A stretch of 64,000 bases of DNA from Ardenticatenaceae bacterium (GTDB taxonomy: Bacteria > Chloroflexota > Anaerolineae > Promineifilales > Promineifilaceae), in NCBI GenBank assembly GCA_020634245.1, contig JACKCC010000006.1, forward strand, positions 62,001-126,000, read 5' to 3'. Made by a program: the position numbers and the translations under genes. Positions 6,954 through 15,750 of this stretch are shown in pieces; positions within the stretch are counted from its first letter, which is position 1, and every line of letters begins with the position of its first letter. The notes beneath the pieces were generated by a model, which saw only the letters and a list, made by a program, of their open reading frames with translations, did no database searches and had not been told where the DNA came from.

Positions 6954-9677
6954 TCATCCCTCGTCCCTCATCACTTCTATTTGCCCGCTGCTGCCATCCA
7001 GCCGGATTCGTTGGCCGGTTTGCAGACGGGTGGTGGCGTGATCGACGCCGACGACGGCCGGAATGCCATACTCGCGGGCCACCACCGAGCCATGCGTCAT
7101 CAGCCCGCCGACTTCGGTGATGAGGCCGCCCGCAGCCAGGAAGAGCGGTGTCCATGATGGGTCAGTGCCGGGGCAGACGAGGATTTCACCCGGAGTCAGT
7201 TGGGCATCATGCGGGTCGAGGACGATGTGGACGACGCCTTCAACGATGCCGGGGGAAACGGGGGTTCCGGCCAGGTCGCCATTTTCACTGGGAGTAACAT
7301 CTTTACTGAGCGAAGCCGAAGTGGCCGTGCCTTCATAAAACACATGGCCGTCGCTCAGAATCAAGCGAGGGAGCTGTCGCCGCAGCTTTTCGCGGGCAAA
7401 CACCGCCCGCCGTTCTGCTGCCAGAGCGGCCCAGTCAAGCTTTTCACCGGCAGCCAATGCCTTTAACTCGTCAAGATGGAAGAAAAATAGATCGTCCGGT
7501 TGGGCCAGGATGCCTTCAGCGGTCATTTGCTGGCCGCTTTGCAGGAAGGCCGCGCGGGCGATGCCCAGCATCCGAATCATGACAAACTTAGGCGTTTCGC
7601 GCAGTCCGGCCAGGGCGCGGACGCGGCGGGCGGCGATGGGGACGAGCCGTGCCTTGAAACGACTGCCGTTTTGACGGACGGCGGCAGCTAATTTTCCCAC
7701 CGCTGCTTCTGCTTCGGCCGCACCCCTTGCAAAGACGGCGTCAGGTGCTCTGGCCGGATCGTCGATTTTTAAGTAGCTTTGCAGCGACTGCATAATGTGG
7801 GTGGGATTTTCGCGCCAGCGAGGGCGGCCCAAATCGATTTCGGCCAGGCCTCGCATGCCGTAACGCTCTAGAAATTGGGCAACGGCCGTTTGCGCGGCTG
7901 CCGGTAATTGGTTGTTTAGATATTCTTGCGATAAGGTGCGGGCGTCGGTTTGGGTGAAGTGGGTAACGGCCGTTTCATCTTTCCGAATCGCTTGAGCCGT
8001 CTGCCACAGAGCCAAATCCATTTCCGTCGTCACATTATGCGGCAGCCCGCGTGTAATCGTCAGCGGGTTGGGGCCGTCATTGGCAGGTAAATGCAGCAGC
8101 AAGTTCAGCGAACCCATCCCCGCGCCAAAAACAGGCAGGAACTTGAAGAGCATATACCTTAACCCTGTCCGCATCATTTCTTCAAAAATCGCCAACTGCT
8201 CCCCAAATGATTGGGCTTGCTCGTAGCGAACGGCCGTCTGGGTAAAAAAGTCGTCGAATTGGTGCTGCATCTGTTTGCGGCGTTGGTCGGGATGGCGCAT
8301 TGTACGCATCATGCCCAATATAGTTGGTATAAAAACACGCAGTATTTGACGAATTGTTCTGAATCGGAACCAGCCGCGCTGGGGCATGAGGCGTGGGTCA
8401 TTCCATAGGGTTTCAATGGCGTTCATCGCTCCTGGAATCACCATTGGGAAAAAGCCGCGCATCGCTTTACGGCCAATGGGATGGCGCATTAACGCCGTAA
8501 TGCTGATCCATAACCGTTCGGCCGCCGACCAGGCGACCGGCACTGTGTCCATGGTGAAATGATAGCCAAAAGCCTCGGACAGCCCGGCCATCGCTCCTTT
8601 GAGAGAATCCTGGCCCAATGGCGTCATCGGGTCCAACATACCTTGCACCGCGCCAAAGGAGAACATGATTTGTAATTGGCCCGTTCTTTCGGCCATTTCC
8701 AGCGCTTTTTCAGGGATGGGAAACAAGGAGGTGATGGGGCGTGATTGTAAAAGATACAATTTGCCAGCCGACCAGGCCCATTCAATATCTTGTGGAAATC
8801 CAAATACATCGACAATCTGACGGCCCAAATTGGCCAAATCGGCAATAACCGAGTCGGGGATGGCTTGCCGGTTGGCCCCATCGACTTGTTCGGTAATTGT
8901 GCCACCGCCAGCCTGACCGCGAATGACGGTTGCTTTTGCACCGATTTTCTTTTGTAAGATGGCTCCATCTTGGGCAATGATGTATTGATCCGGCTCTACC
9001 TGGCCGGACACCAGCGCTTCGCCCAATCCCAGTGTGGCGTCGATGACCATTTCGGTGCGACGGCCGTTTAGCGGATTGGCTGTGAATAGGACGCCGGAGG
9101 CTTCGCTGGGAACCATTGCCTGGACGACAACTGCCAGGGATACCTCGTCATGGGAAATTCCGTTGCGCGCCCGGTAGCCGATAGCCCGTGCCGTCCACAA
9201 ACTGCTCCAGCAATCGATGACCGCTTTGAGCAGCGCTGCCTCGCCAACGACATTCAGAAACGTGTCCTGCTGACCGGCAAAGGACATATCGGGCAAATCT
9301 TCGGCGGTGGCTGACGAGCGGACGGCAACGGGAGAAAAGTGATGAGAACTGAGGGATGAGGATTGAGTTAAGCTCTTGTAGGCGTCGGTAACGGCCGTTC
9401 CTAATTCATCTGGCATTATCCCCGCGCTAAAGCGGGCACGAATGGTGGAAGAAGCCTTGTTCAGTGCAGCGGGATCATCGGGATTGGTTTGTTGGATGGT
9501 TTGTTGGATGAAGCCTCCCAATTGATTGCCGGCGACAAAATCCTGATAAGCCTGGGTTGTGATGAGAAATCCATTGGGGACAGGCAACCCGGCACGGGAC
9601 AGTTTGGCCAGGTTCATGCCTTTGCCGCCGGTATTGGCCAGGGTCGCTTGGGGTGAGTTGAGGGGGAGGGTAAACAT
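6954..9677 (-). CDS. PEP-utilising phosphotransferase, rifampicin phosphotransferase-like
   Basis: 907 residues. The N-terminal PEP/pyruvate-binding ATP-grasp region (about 10-320) begins with ANTGGKGMNLAKLSRAGLPV and has VRSSATAEDLPDMSFAGQQ near 123. The C-terminal mobile domain ends the protein and carries GGLMTHGSVVAREYGIPAVV, whose His is the phosphate carrier. The TIM-barrel PEP-binding domain of PEP synthase is absent. The order ATP-grasp, long middle region, His domain is that of rifampicin phosphotransferases (about 870 residues). The middle is divergent, so the acceptor may be another small molecule. ATG at 9677 has GGAG upstream. The antisense of an interspersed repeat is embedded at 7305-7331. 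Confidence 0.8.
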   Translation of the reverse strand: MFTLPLNSPQATLANTGGKGMNLAKLSRAGLPVPNGFLITTQAYQDFVAGNQLGGFIQQTIQQTNPDDPAALNKASSTIRARFSAGIMPDELGTAVTDAYKSLTQSSSLSSHHFSPVAVRSSATAEDLPDMSFAGQQDTFLNVVGEAALLKAVIDCWSSLWTARAIGYRARNGISHDEVSLAVVVQAMVPSEASGVLFTANPLNGRRTEMVIDATLGLGEALVSGQVEPDQYIIAQDGAILQKKIGAKATVIRGQAGGGTITEQVDGANRQAIPDSVIADLANLGRQIVDVFGFPQDIEWAWSAGKLYLLQSRPITSLFPIPEKALEMAERTGQLQIMFSFGAVQGMLDPMTPLGQDSLKGAMAGLSEAFGYHFTMDTVPVAWSAAERLWISITALMRHPIGRKAMRGFFPMVIPGAMNAIETLWNDPRLMPQRGWFRFRTIRQILRVFIPTILGMMRTMRHPDQRRKQMQHQFDDFFTQTAVRYEQAQSFGEQLAIFEEMMRTGLRYMLFKFLPVFGAGMGSLNLLLHLPANDGPNPLTITRGLPHNVTTEMDLALWQTAQAIRKDETAVTHFTQTDARTLSQEYLNNQLPAAAQTAVAQFLERYGMRGLAEIDLGRPRWRENPTHIMQSLQSYLKIDDPARAPDAVFARGAAEAEAAVGKLAAAVRQNGSRFKARLVPIAARRVRALAGLRETPKFVMIRMLGIARAAFLQSGQQMTAEGILAQPDDLFFFHLDELKALAAGEKLDWAALAAERRAVFAREKLRRQLPRLILSDGHVFYEGTATSASLSKDVTPSENGDLAGTPVSPGIVEGVVHIVLDPHDAQLTPGEILVCPGTDPSWTPLFLAAGGLITEVGGLMTHGSVVAREYGIPAVVGVDHATTRLQTGQRIRLDGSSGQIEVMRDEG
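7305..7331 (+). repeat. Interspersed CTGAGCGAAGCCGAAG repeat, copy 3 (antisense in a gene)
   Basis: Plus-strand ACTGAGCGAAGCCGAAG followed by TGGCCGTGCC. The host gene is on the minus strand, so here the repeat is read antisense (protein segment GTATSASLSK). This shows that it is a DNA-level repeat and not a protein motif. Confidence 0.65.
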
Positions 9678-9771
9678 GCGAACTCCAATTTGGATTGAAT
9701 TGTAATTTGGCGATTATACCATTACTTGGTCTGTGTGGAGCATGCTATAATGATTGGGCAGGAGATTGTGT

Positions 9772-10263
9772 ATGAAAGCAGGCAGTAAATATGAAGCTCT
9801 TTTTGCCCATTTGTCGGCCAGTGGTTTCCAAGAGATTCGTCTGACTTTTTCTGAGATTGAGACGCTGTTGGGCAGGGAACTGCCAGCCACGGCGCGGCGG
9901 CAGCGGGGGTGGTGGAGTAATCGTAGTTCGGGGGGCGTGCAGGCGGCAGCCTGGATGGGGGCCGGTTACCACGTGACGGAGCTGGATTTGGCCGCAGAGC
10001 AGGTGACGTTTGCAAAGCCTACTTTGGTGTATACGGCCGTTAAACAAGGCGACACCGTTCTTTGGAACAGTGAACTGGTCAAAGGATTACGCCAGCATTT
10101 AGGCTTGTCGCAAGGGGAGTTGGCCGATGAATTGGGCGTGCGGCAGCAAACAGTGAGCGAATGGGAACGCGGCGAATATGAACCCAGTCAGGCCACATCA
10201 AAATATTTGTCTCTTGTAGCTGAACGGGCCGGTTTTGCTTATTCAGTTGATTCCGAAAGTTGA
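9772..10263 (+). CDS. XRE-family helix-turn-helix regulator with N-terminal DUF
   Basis: 163 residues from ATG 9772, chosen over the TTG at 9754 because AGGAG lies 8 bases upstream and TATAAT at 9746-9751 would otherwise overlap the start. The C-terminal half is a Cro/C1-type helix-turn-helix (LRQHLGLSQGELADELGVRQ followed by QTVSEWERGEYEPSQ). The N-terminal 60 residues (SKYEALFAHLSASGFQE, LTFSEIETLLGRELPATARR, WWSNR) resemble a small conserved domain sometimes found alone with WxxN-type motifs; its function is unknown. It is the first plus-strand gene after a long minus-strand block and probably regulates itself or the trio it begins. Confidence 0.8.
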   Translation: MKAGSKYEALFAHLSASGFQEIRLTFSEIETLLGRELPATARRQRGWWSNRSSGGVQAAAWMGAGYHVTELDLAAEQVTFAKPTLVYTAVKQGDTVLWNSELVKGLRQHLGLSQGELADELGVRQQTVSEWERGEYEPSQATSKYLSLVAERAGFAYSVDSES

Positions 10264-10271
10264 ATTCATTA

Positions 10272-10300
10272 TTGACAAAAATGACGCTACCGTGTAAAAT
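10272..10300 (+). promoter_or_regulatory. Sigma70-type promoter
   Basis: TTGACA at 10272-10277 and TAAAAT at 10295-10300 with exact 17-base spacing. It begins just after the XRE gene stop and points at the small gene at 10439, leaving a leader of about 130 bases in which I see no gene. Confidence 0.75.
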
Positions 10301-10438
10301 GTCATTATTGTCGAGAGGTATCTAACTTCGGATTCAATTTCCTCGTTGGGGGACTTCTCTTTTTTGAAATCAAATTGCATAAAACTATATTTGCCAGACG
10401 CCGCTCTGGCTCTGGTTAAGGTTGCCTGGAGGTAAAAC

Positions 10439-10612
10439 ATGGGTGCATACAGCCTGGATGAAATCATGAAACGATGGGGGCAGGGGGAATTAACGGCCGA
10501 ACAGGCCATTGGTCAAATATTGCAGCTGCTGCAAAATGTATCTATGCGGCTGGGTAATGTGGAACGGCGGTTGGAGGACCAGAATCGGGACAAGGGTACG
10601 GCCAGGTTGTAG
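10439..10612 (+). CDS. Small protein of 57 residues, helical
   Basis: ATG at 10439 has a strong GGAGGT ribosome site 7 bases upstream and a consensus promoter at 10272-10300, so this is very probably translated. The protein starts MGAYSLDEIMKRWGQGELTA; its second half (QILQLLQNVSMRLGNVERRLEDQN) looks like an amphipathic helix or short coiled coil. I do not recognise a family. It precedes the AAA ATPase by 62 bases on the same strand, so it may be the partner or regulator of that ATPase. Confidence 0.65.
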   Translation: MGAYSLDEIMKRWGQGELTAEQAIGQILQLLQNVSMRLGNVERRLEDQNRDKGTARL

Positions 10613-10674
10613 TTGGTGTCTGGTAAGCCTGAATTGCCGATGCGCAGTACGGCCGTTTCCAGTAGACTTGGGGC

Positions 10675-11370
10675 ATGCAGAAACGGCCGTTTTTCTTTCA
10701 ACACACTTTAGGATTTCGCCGTAATCCCTTTGGAGCCTTGGAGCGCGAGGAGTGGATTGGCATAGCTGTATTGTCTCCGATGTTGACAAAGCTCTCTGCC
10801 ACTCCTTCTACACATTTACAACTGCTTGGATCAATGGGCAGCGGCAAGACGACGACGCTGCTCAAGCTGGCCGATACGTTGACTCAGGCCGGCGGCCATC
10901 TGGCCTATGAATATCTGGCTCAAGGGCAGCGGGCTTATCAAACAGACACGGCCGTATTAACCACATTTCTGCTGGACGAAGCGCAGCGGCTCAATCGGCG
11001 GGAGAGGCGGCGGCTGCTCTCCGCTATTTCTCGACAAGACCAATCGGGCTTACGCCTGATTTTAAGCAGCCATGAAGATTTGACGCCGCTGTTTCGCCGT
11101 TGGCGGCAGCCATTACAAACCATTGATATGAACGCGTTGCTGACGGCCGATTTATACGGCCGTATGCTGGCCCGTCGCCTGGAATATTTTGCGCTGCCCG
11201 ATCGCCCGCACACGGCTCTGTCCCCCGATGCGGTGCAGTGGCTTTACGAGACATTTTATCCTAACATGCGCGATGCTGAATATTTTTTGTACGAGGTGTG
11301 GCAAAAAGAAACGGTCGTTAGAGAGGTAACGGCCGTTGTGTTAAAAGAATTGTTTGACCAAATCGGGTAA
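10675..11370 (+). CDS. AAA-family ATPase (ExeA/TniB-like)
   Basis: 231 residues. It begins with HTLGFRRNPFGALEREEW, like the start of ExeA/TniB-type ATPases. Walker A is GSMGSGKT at 52-59, Walker B is TTFLLDEAQRL with Asp101-Glu102, and a sensor-like LILSSHED follows. The second half is helical with an Arg-rich LARRLEYF segment. Such ATPases drive transposon target selection, secretion or plasmid functions, but no transposase or secretion gene adjoins it. It ends 2 bases before the stop of the convergent gene at 11373. Function unknown. Confidence 0.75.
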   Translation: MQKRPFFFQHTLGFRRNPFGALEREEWIGIAVLSPMLTKLSATPSTHLQLLGSMGSGKTTTLLKLADTLTQAGGHLAYEYLAQGQRAYQTDTAVLTTFLLDEAQRLNRRERRRLLSAISRQDQSGLRLILSSHEDLTPLFRRWRQPLQTIDMNALLTADLYGRMLARRLEYFALPDRPHTALSPDAVQWLYETFYPNMRDAEYFLYEVWQKETVVREVTAVVLKELFDQIG

Positions 11371-11372
11371 GC

Positions 11373-11798
11373 TTACCGGTTGTTATTGGCTGTCTCTGTG
11401 CCGGGAGTTGGCCGCAGCACAAATTGGGCTTCTTCCTTGACATCCCGTCCCCAGGGCACATCCAATTGCACGGTGATTCCCCAAACAATACTGATGTAAT
11501 GGCCTTCATAGCTCCAAGGCTCTTCCGGCAATTGAAAATCGAATTCAAACGAACGGGGCATATTGGTGTTTAACGTCCCTTGAAACACGTCCTTCTCATC
11601 AATTTTTTGCCGGAATTGGGTTCCGCGCCCTTCTGTGTACCATTCCAGGCGGATATACAGATGATTACATTTCACATCACTATCCGGGACGACTACCACC
11701 GATCCCTGCACAAATTCACCCGGACGAAAGCGCGATGCGCCATAAGATTCTGTTCCACTGCGTAAGCAAATTTGAATATCTGCTTTGGCCATAATCAT
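11373..11798 (-). CDS. Arrestin-like beta-sandwich protein, small
   Basis: 141 residues, predicted all-beta. FRPGEFVQGSVVVVPDSDVK, LYIRLEWYTEGRGT and FEFDFQLPEEPWSYEGHYIS resemble the N-terminal beta-sandwich of arrestin/Spo0M-type proteins. No signal peptide or membrane segment. Start is either ATG 11798 or the in-frame ATG 11792, which has GAGG at better spacing. It follows the membrane protein at 11805-12410 by 6 bases, so the two are an operon and probably form one complex. Function unknown. Confidence 0.6.
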   Translation of the reverse strand: MIMAKADIQICLRSGTESYGASRFRPGEFVQGSVVVVPDSDVKCNHLYIRLEWYTEGRGTQFRQKIDEKDVFQGTLNTNMPRSFEFDFQLPEEPWSYEGHYISIVWGITVQLDVPWGRDVKEEAQFVLRPTPGTETANNNR

Positions 11799-11804
11799 TT
11801 ACCT

Positions 11805-12410
11805 CTAATTCGCCAGTACCGGCACAACTTCCAGTTCAAACTCTTCCAGGAAGTCCGGAAGCCGGGGCACTTTCATCGAAAAGCGGACAAACCATTCCAG
11901 CTTGTTGCGGCGCACTTTTAGCGTGTGCATTCCATCGGGCGGGATTTGCAGCTCATAATTTCTTTGAATCAGATGCCCCGCCTGAAAATGGCCGCCCGAC
12001 TCTTCAAACTCGGCGATGATGTGATTGTGAGTTACGGTTCGTGTGTCCGTGCCTTGTTGATAGGTGGCTGTCTCGCGGAAAACCAGCTCCAGGCGAATAT
12101 TATCGACCTGGACACCGCTTTTGAAACTGTGGAAAAAGTTAACGGTGAACGAGTCGCCGATGCGCAGCATCTGTTCTGAAATCGTAATTTCTGGCTTGCC
12201 GATGCGGAAGCGCGTGTAATAGGAAAGCCCGCCAAATAAGAGGATTCCGACACCAATGAGGATAAAAACAGCGCCGAAAATGATGAAAGGTGTATCCTCG
12301 TCGCGCAGGCCAAGAATGACGAAGACGACGGAAAATGCAATCCAAAACAGACCAAACAGGACCAGGCAGCCGGGTTTGCTTTGTGATTTTATGGTGGTTG
12401 AACGTTCCAT
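11805..12410 (-). CDS. Membrane protein with arrestin-like C-terminal domain
   Basis: 201 residues. Two membrane helices (about 13-33 and 40-63) are joined by a short LRDEDTP turn, which places both termini on one side. Residues 75-201 are a beta-rich domain (IGDSFTVNFFHSFKSGVQVD, IRLELVFRETATY, YELQIPPDGMHT) similar in plan to the neighbouring soluble protein. ATG at 12410 has AAGGAA upstream. Probably a membrane-anchored partner of the 141-residue protein; no enzyme motif is seen. Confidence 0.6.
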   Translation of the reverse strand: MERSTTIKSQSKPGCLVLFGLFWIAFSVVFVILGLRDEDTPFIIFGAVFILIGVGILLFGGLSYYTRFRIGKPEITISEQMLRIGDSFTVNFFHSFKSGVQVDNIRLELVFRETATYQQGTDTRTVTHNHIIAEFEESGGHFQAGHLIQRNYELQIPPDGMHTLKVRRNKLEWFVRFSMKVPRLPDFLEEFELEVVPVLAN

Positions 12411-12520
12411 ACTTGTTTTCCTTGATAGTTGTTCGTTTTTGATTTAGCAACCTGGTTTGTCGTGGCCGCTTCAGTGGTTTGACCGGCTAAAGCCGCCACT
12501 ACGAACTCTGATTCAGGTTG

Positions 12521-13555
12521 TTATTTGCCTAACAGTCCGTTAAAAAAGGTGACGACCAGTTGGCCCAGGTTTTCCAGGTTAAAACCGCCTTCTTGCACAA
12601 CGACCGAGGGCAGGCGCAGCGCGGCAATGGCTTTGCCTATTTGGCGTAAGATTCCAGCCTCGATTTGGAAGCCGCCTATGGGATCGCCCTGGATAATGTC
12701 TACGCCCAGCGAGACGATGAGAATGTCGGGTACGTAAAAGCGGATGCGGTTTAGGGCTTCTTCCAGGGCGGCCAAGTATACGATTTCGGTGCTGCTGCGG
12801 GGCAGCGGAAAGTTGTAATTGTAGCCTTTGCCGGAGCCTTCGCCGTATTCGTCGGCGTAGCCCCAGTAATAGGGGTATTCGTGTAGGGGATCGGCGTGGA
12901 TGGAGCAGTAGAGGGCGTCGGAACGGCCGTAAAAAATCATCTGCGTTCCGTTTCCATGGTGATAGTCCAGGTCTAAAATAGCAACCCGCTGCCCTTGTTG
13001 AACCAGCCATTGAGCGGCAACGGCCGTGTTGTTCAAATAACAGCCACCGCCATAAAAATTGGGGCCGGCATGATGGCCTGGCGGCCGGCAAAGGGCGTAA
13101 GCCACTTTGCTGCCCTGGGCATGAACCAGTGCTGCCGCGCTAACGGCCGTTTGGACAGCCCAGTAAGCCGTCTCCCAGGTATGCTCAAAAATGGGCGAAG
13201 CTGTATCAAAGGCGTAGCAGCCAAGCTGTCCCCACACGGATTGGGGTTTGTGGCGCAGAGCAAATTTGGAAAATGTGTTGGGCAGGGCTAACTGCGACTC
13301 GGCTTCATTGGCCATGCGTTCGTGAGCATTTTGCAGTAGATTGAGCAAGCCATACTCGTGAATTTCCCCGATGGTGTCGATGCTGAAATCACCGGCGCTG
13401 GTGATCGGCCCCAATTTGGCAGCTTGTAGGGCATTAAAAATTAATTGTCCGCGCTGGGGAACTTCACCGTAAAAGCGGTTTTGAAATAGGGTATCCGACC
13501 GGTGCATTTGTGCCGGATCGTGTTGTATGTGGCCCGGATAATAGAAAGTATGCAT
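12521..13555 (-). CDS. Histone deacetylase family protein (acetylpolyamine amidohydrolase type)
   Basis: 344 residues, close to bacterial acetylpolyamine amidohydrolases (about 341). Active-site features: CRPPGHHAG with His161/His162, the metal-binding DLDYHHGNGT (Asp197, His199), and SLGVDIIQGDPIGG with the second metal Asp. A zinc-dependent hydrolase that removes acetyl groups from polyamines or other amines in the cytoplasm. Single-gene unit on the minus strand; the start has a weak ribosome site. Confidence 0.92.
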   Translation of the reverse strand: MHTFYYPGHIQHDPAQMHRSDTLFQNRFYGEVPQRGQLIFNALQAAKLGPITSAGDFSIDTIGEIHEYGLLNLLQNAHERMANEAESQLALPNTFSKFALRHKPQSVWGQLGCYAFDTASPIFEHTWETAYWAVQTAVSAAALVHAQGSKVAYALCRPPGHHAGPNFYGGGCYLNNTAVAAQWLVQQGQRVAILDLDYHHGNGTQMIFYGRSDALYCSIHADPLHEYPYYWGYADEYGEGSGKGYNYNFPLPRSSTEIVYLAALEEALNRIRFYVPDILIVSLGVDIIQGDPIGGFQIEAGILRQIGKAIAALRLPSVVVQEGGFNLENLGQLVVTFFNGLLGK

Positions 13556-13635
13556 CCCAAATTACTCACAAAAAGGTCAGTGGATACTGCTACGATCTAT
13601 TAAACCCTGAAATCAGACTTATGACAATAAAACAG

Positions 13636-13700
13636 AAGTGCCAGGCCCAGGGGGACAGGTTCCACTCCCGCCAGCCCTTTCCACCCTGTGCTTGGCACTT
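13636..13700. repeat. GTGCCAGGCA palindrome repeat, copy 1
   Basis: Ends AAGTGCCAGGC and GCTTGGCACTT are inverted, with a GC-rich centre. Family members recur at 21542, 21851, 21937, 26673, 51510, 51640 and 53157. Confidence 0.75.
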
Positions 13701-13724
13701 GTCAACGATACTCCGTGCCCCCGA

Positions 13725-14789
13725 TTACTGCCAGACAGGATAAAAACCGGTGGCTGCAATTTCGGTCGTTTGGCCGGTTGCCGGTTCCAGCAGCCAGATG
13801 CCGGGGCGGGCTGATGGGTTTTGGGTGTCGAAGCGCTGGAAGAGGATGTAACGGCCGTTACCCGACCAGCGTGGTATGCCATGATGAATGAATGGCTCGT
13901 TAGTAAGTGCCCTGGCTTCGCTGCCATCCGCCCGAATGAGCCAGAGTTGACGGCCGTTGACCGTTCCCGGCCGTTGGCGGCCAAACACAATCCACTCCCC
14001 ATCAGGCGACCAGGCCGGGCTGGCATCGTCGGTGGGTTCGATTTCGCTGATGACGGCGGGCATGACACCTTCGTTGGCTGTGTCGGCCAGCAGTAAAGGC
14101 ATGGAGACGACAAACTCGTGACTGTGGTTTTGATGGTCTCCGTCATCGCTGCCGTGATAGGTGGTGAGCTGCTGGTTGCGGTAAAGGAAAGTCGGTTGGG
14201 TGGGATGCCAGATCGCGGGCGTGCCCAGACTGGTGGGCATTTGGAAGTGACGGCCGTCGCTGAAGTTATAAAATTCAATGCCCTGATCCGGCGAAACGAC
14301 GTAGCTGATCCAGTCACCGTCGGCCGAAAAGCTGGCGGCCTGGCTGGGACCATTGCTGTTTTCTTGCAGCGGAACCGTTTCGCCTGATTCGCTGTCCAGC
14401 CACCAGAGGCGGACAGGTACGCCCGGTTCGGTACGCTCGTATACCAGTCGGCGGCTATCGGGATGCCAGACGATTTGATTACATTGAGCAGGCGCACAGG
14501 CGAGGAGCAGGTGGAGGGAACGGCCGTTCCCATCTATCAGCCACAGCGCATCACCCGTTGAATAAGCGATTTGGTGGTCATCGGGCGACGGGGCAAAGGT
14601 GAGGATGTCCTGTTCGCTTTGGGTGAGTTGGGTAGGGCTGGCGTTGATTTCTGTCTGGTAGAGCTGGATACGGCCGTTTTCATCCCAATTCAAATATAAA
14701 ATGGGCGGCAGCTTGTCTTGGGCCGATAGACAGCCTGCCAAAATCATAATGAGCATGCCCCAAAAGGCCGCAAAGCGTATTTTTGCCAT
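13725..14789 (-). CDS. TolB/WD40-like beta-propeller lipoprotein
   Basis: 354 residues with a lipoprotein signal peptide (MAKIRFAAFWGMLIMILAGC, lipobox LAGC). The mature part has repeated PD40-type blades: FAPSPDDHQIAYST, WHPDSRRLVYER, FSADGDWISYV, WSPDGEWIVFGR and WSGNGRYILFQR, each followed by an I/LWLL strand. Probably a lipid-anchored six- to seven-bladed propeller facing outwards; no ligand can be named. Monocistronic, facing away from phoU. Confidence 0.8.
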   Translation of the reverse strand: MAKIRFAAFWGMLIMILAGCLSAQDKLPPILYLNWDENGRIQLYQTEINASPTQLTQSEQDILTFAPSPDDHQIAYSTGDALWLIDGNGRSLHLLLACAPAQCNQIVWHPDSRRLVYERTEPGVPVRLWWLDSESGETVPLQENSNGPSQAASFSADGDWISYVVSPDQGIEFYNFSDGRHFQMPTSLGTPAIWHPTQPTFLYRNQQLTTYHGSDDGDHQNHSHEFVVSMPLLLADTANEGVMPAVISEIEPTDDASPAWSPDGEWIVFGRQRPGTVNGRQLWLIRADGSEARALTNEPFIHHGIPRWSGNGRYILFQRFDTQNPSARPGIWLLEPATGQTTEIAATGFYPVWQ

Positions 14790-14851
14790 GGCGGGATCAT
14801 ACCGGTTTGCAGTTGTTTTGGCTTGTGTGGGCGGTGGGGGTTTAACGGCCG

Positions 14852-15553
14852 TTAATGAAAATCAAAAGACATCACATCATGATTCGTATTCATTTCCAGC
14901 CGCTGCCCGGTGACAAAATAAACGATCCATTCGCAAATATTGGTTACCCGGTCGCCGGCCCGTTCCAGATTGTGGGCCGCCCACAGCAGGTGATGGGCAT
15001 GACTGGCCATCCAGGTTCCTTGCTGATCCAGGCCAAGCAGGTTGTGGTAAATCTGTTCGTACAAGGCGTCAATGTGATCGTCATTGGCGGCAACCGAAAG
15101 TGCCAATTCCACATTCTGCTGAATGAGCGCATCCAACGCCAGATGGAGCATCTTTTGGGCAACCTGGGCCATCTGGGACAGCTCGTTAGGAAATACGACT
15201 TCGGTTTCGTTACCCATGATGATCGTAACTTTGGCAATGCCTTTGGCATAATCGTGCATACGCTCCAACTCTGACGCGATTTCCAGGCAGGCCGAGACAA
15301 ATCGTAAATCGCTGGCTATCGGATTTTGTGTGGCAATAATGCGTAAACAGTTTCGCTGAATGTCAATCCACCGCTGATTAATACCCTGGTCGGCCAGGAT
15401 GAGCGTCTTTGCGCCGGCCAAATCTTTGTTTTTTAGAATATTACTGGACAATAAAAGCGCTTCGCTGACCAGACTGCCCAGGGTTAATATTTGAGTCTGT
15501 AATCCTTGTAATTGTTTTTCCAGTATGGCGCGTTTGCCGTTGCGGATCACCAT
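14852..15553 (-). CDS. phoU: PhoU-family phosphate regulator, second copy
   Basis: 233 residues, all-helical with the PhoU duplication. LGSLVSEALLLSSN and later SVAANDDHIDALYEQIYHNL followed by HAHHLLWAAHNLERAGDRVT contain the acidic metal-binding motifs of the family. PhoU couples PstB transport activity to PhoR, repressing the Pho regulon in high phosphate. It is the last gene of the pst block, after arsC, and has its own 11-bp-phased TTAAC array at 15690-15750. About 35-45% similar by eye to the other PhoU at 16256-16939. Confidence 0.92.
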   Translation of the reverse strand: MVIRNGKRAILEKQLQGLQTQILTLGSLVSEALLLSSNILKNKDLAGAKTLILADQGINQRWIDIQRNCLRIIATQNPIASDLRFVSACLEIASELERMHDYAKGIAKVTIIMGNETEVVFPNELSQMAQVAQKMLHLALDALIQQNVELALSVAANDDHIDALYEQIYHNLLGLDQQGTWMASHAHHLLWAAHNLERAGDRVTNICEWIVYFVTGQRLEMNTNHDVMSFDFH

Positions 15554-15672
15554 TGGTTTGCTTGTCTCGTGTTGTTACTTTCTGAATGGGTCCTGATAAA
15601 AGAGGCGAGAAACGAGTCCTCACCTCTTTTATCCAGGCGTAGAGAGGAAGGTAAAAAGCTGTAGTTTTGATT

Positions 15673-15750
15673 AGTTTAGGATGTGATGGTTAACGGCCGT
15701 TCAACCCCATGTTAAGCAGCTACTAAAAAACCGTAAACATCCGGTTAACG
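15673..15750 (-). promoter_or_regulatory. Candidate Pho box array and -10 before second phoU
   Basis: On the plus strand half-sites start every 11 bases: TTAACG 15690, TCAACC 15701, TTAAGC 15712, CTAAAA 15723, TAAACA 15734, TTAACG 15745. On the minus strand a -10-like TAAACT occupies 15673-15678, 11 bases from the nearest half-site. That is the same geometry as before pstS. Helical phasing suggests a PhoB-type dimer array; the last half-site overlaps the arsC stop. Confidence 0.6.

Noticed and set aside
6954..9677. Phosphoenolpyruvate synthase
   Set aside because: The C-terminal PEP-binding TIM barrel is missing; the protein ends with the His domain.
10675..11370. Part of a Tn7/Mu-like transposon (TniB/ExeA role)
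   Set aside because: No transposase, ends or target duplication are near; the ATPase is an orphan.
13619..14533. Minus-strand open frame of 304 codons
   Set aside because: Overlaps the propeller lipoprotein in another frame; Pro/Ser/Thr-rich composition is that of a shifted reading.
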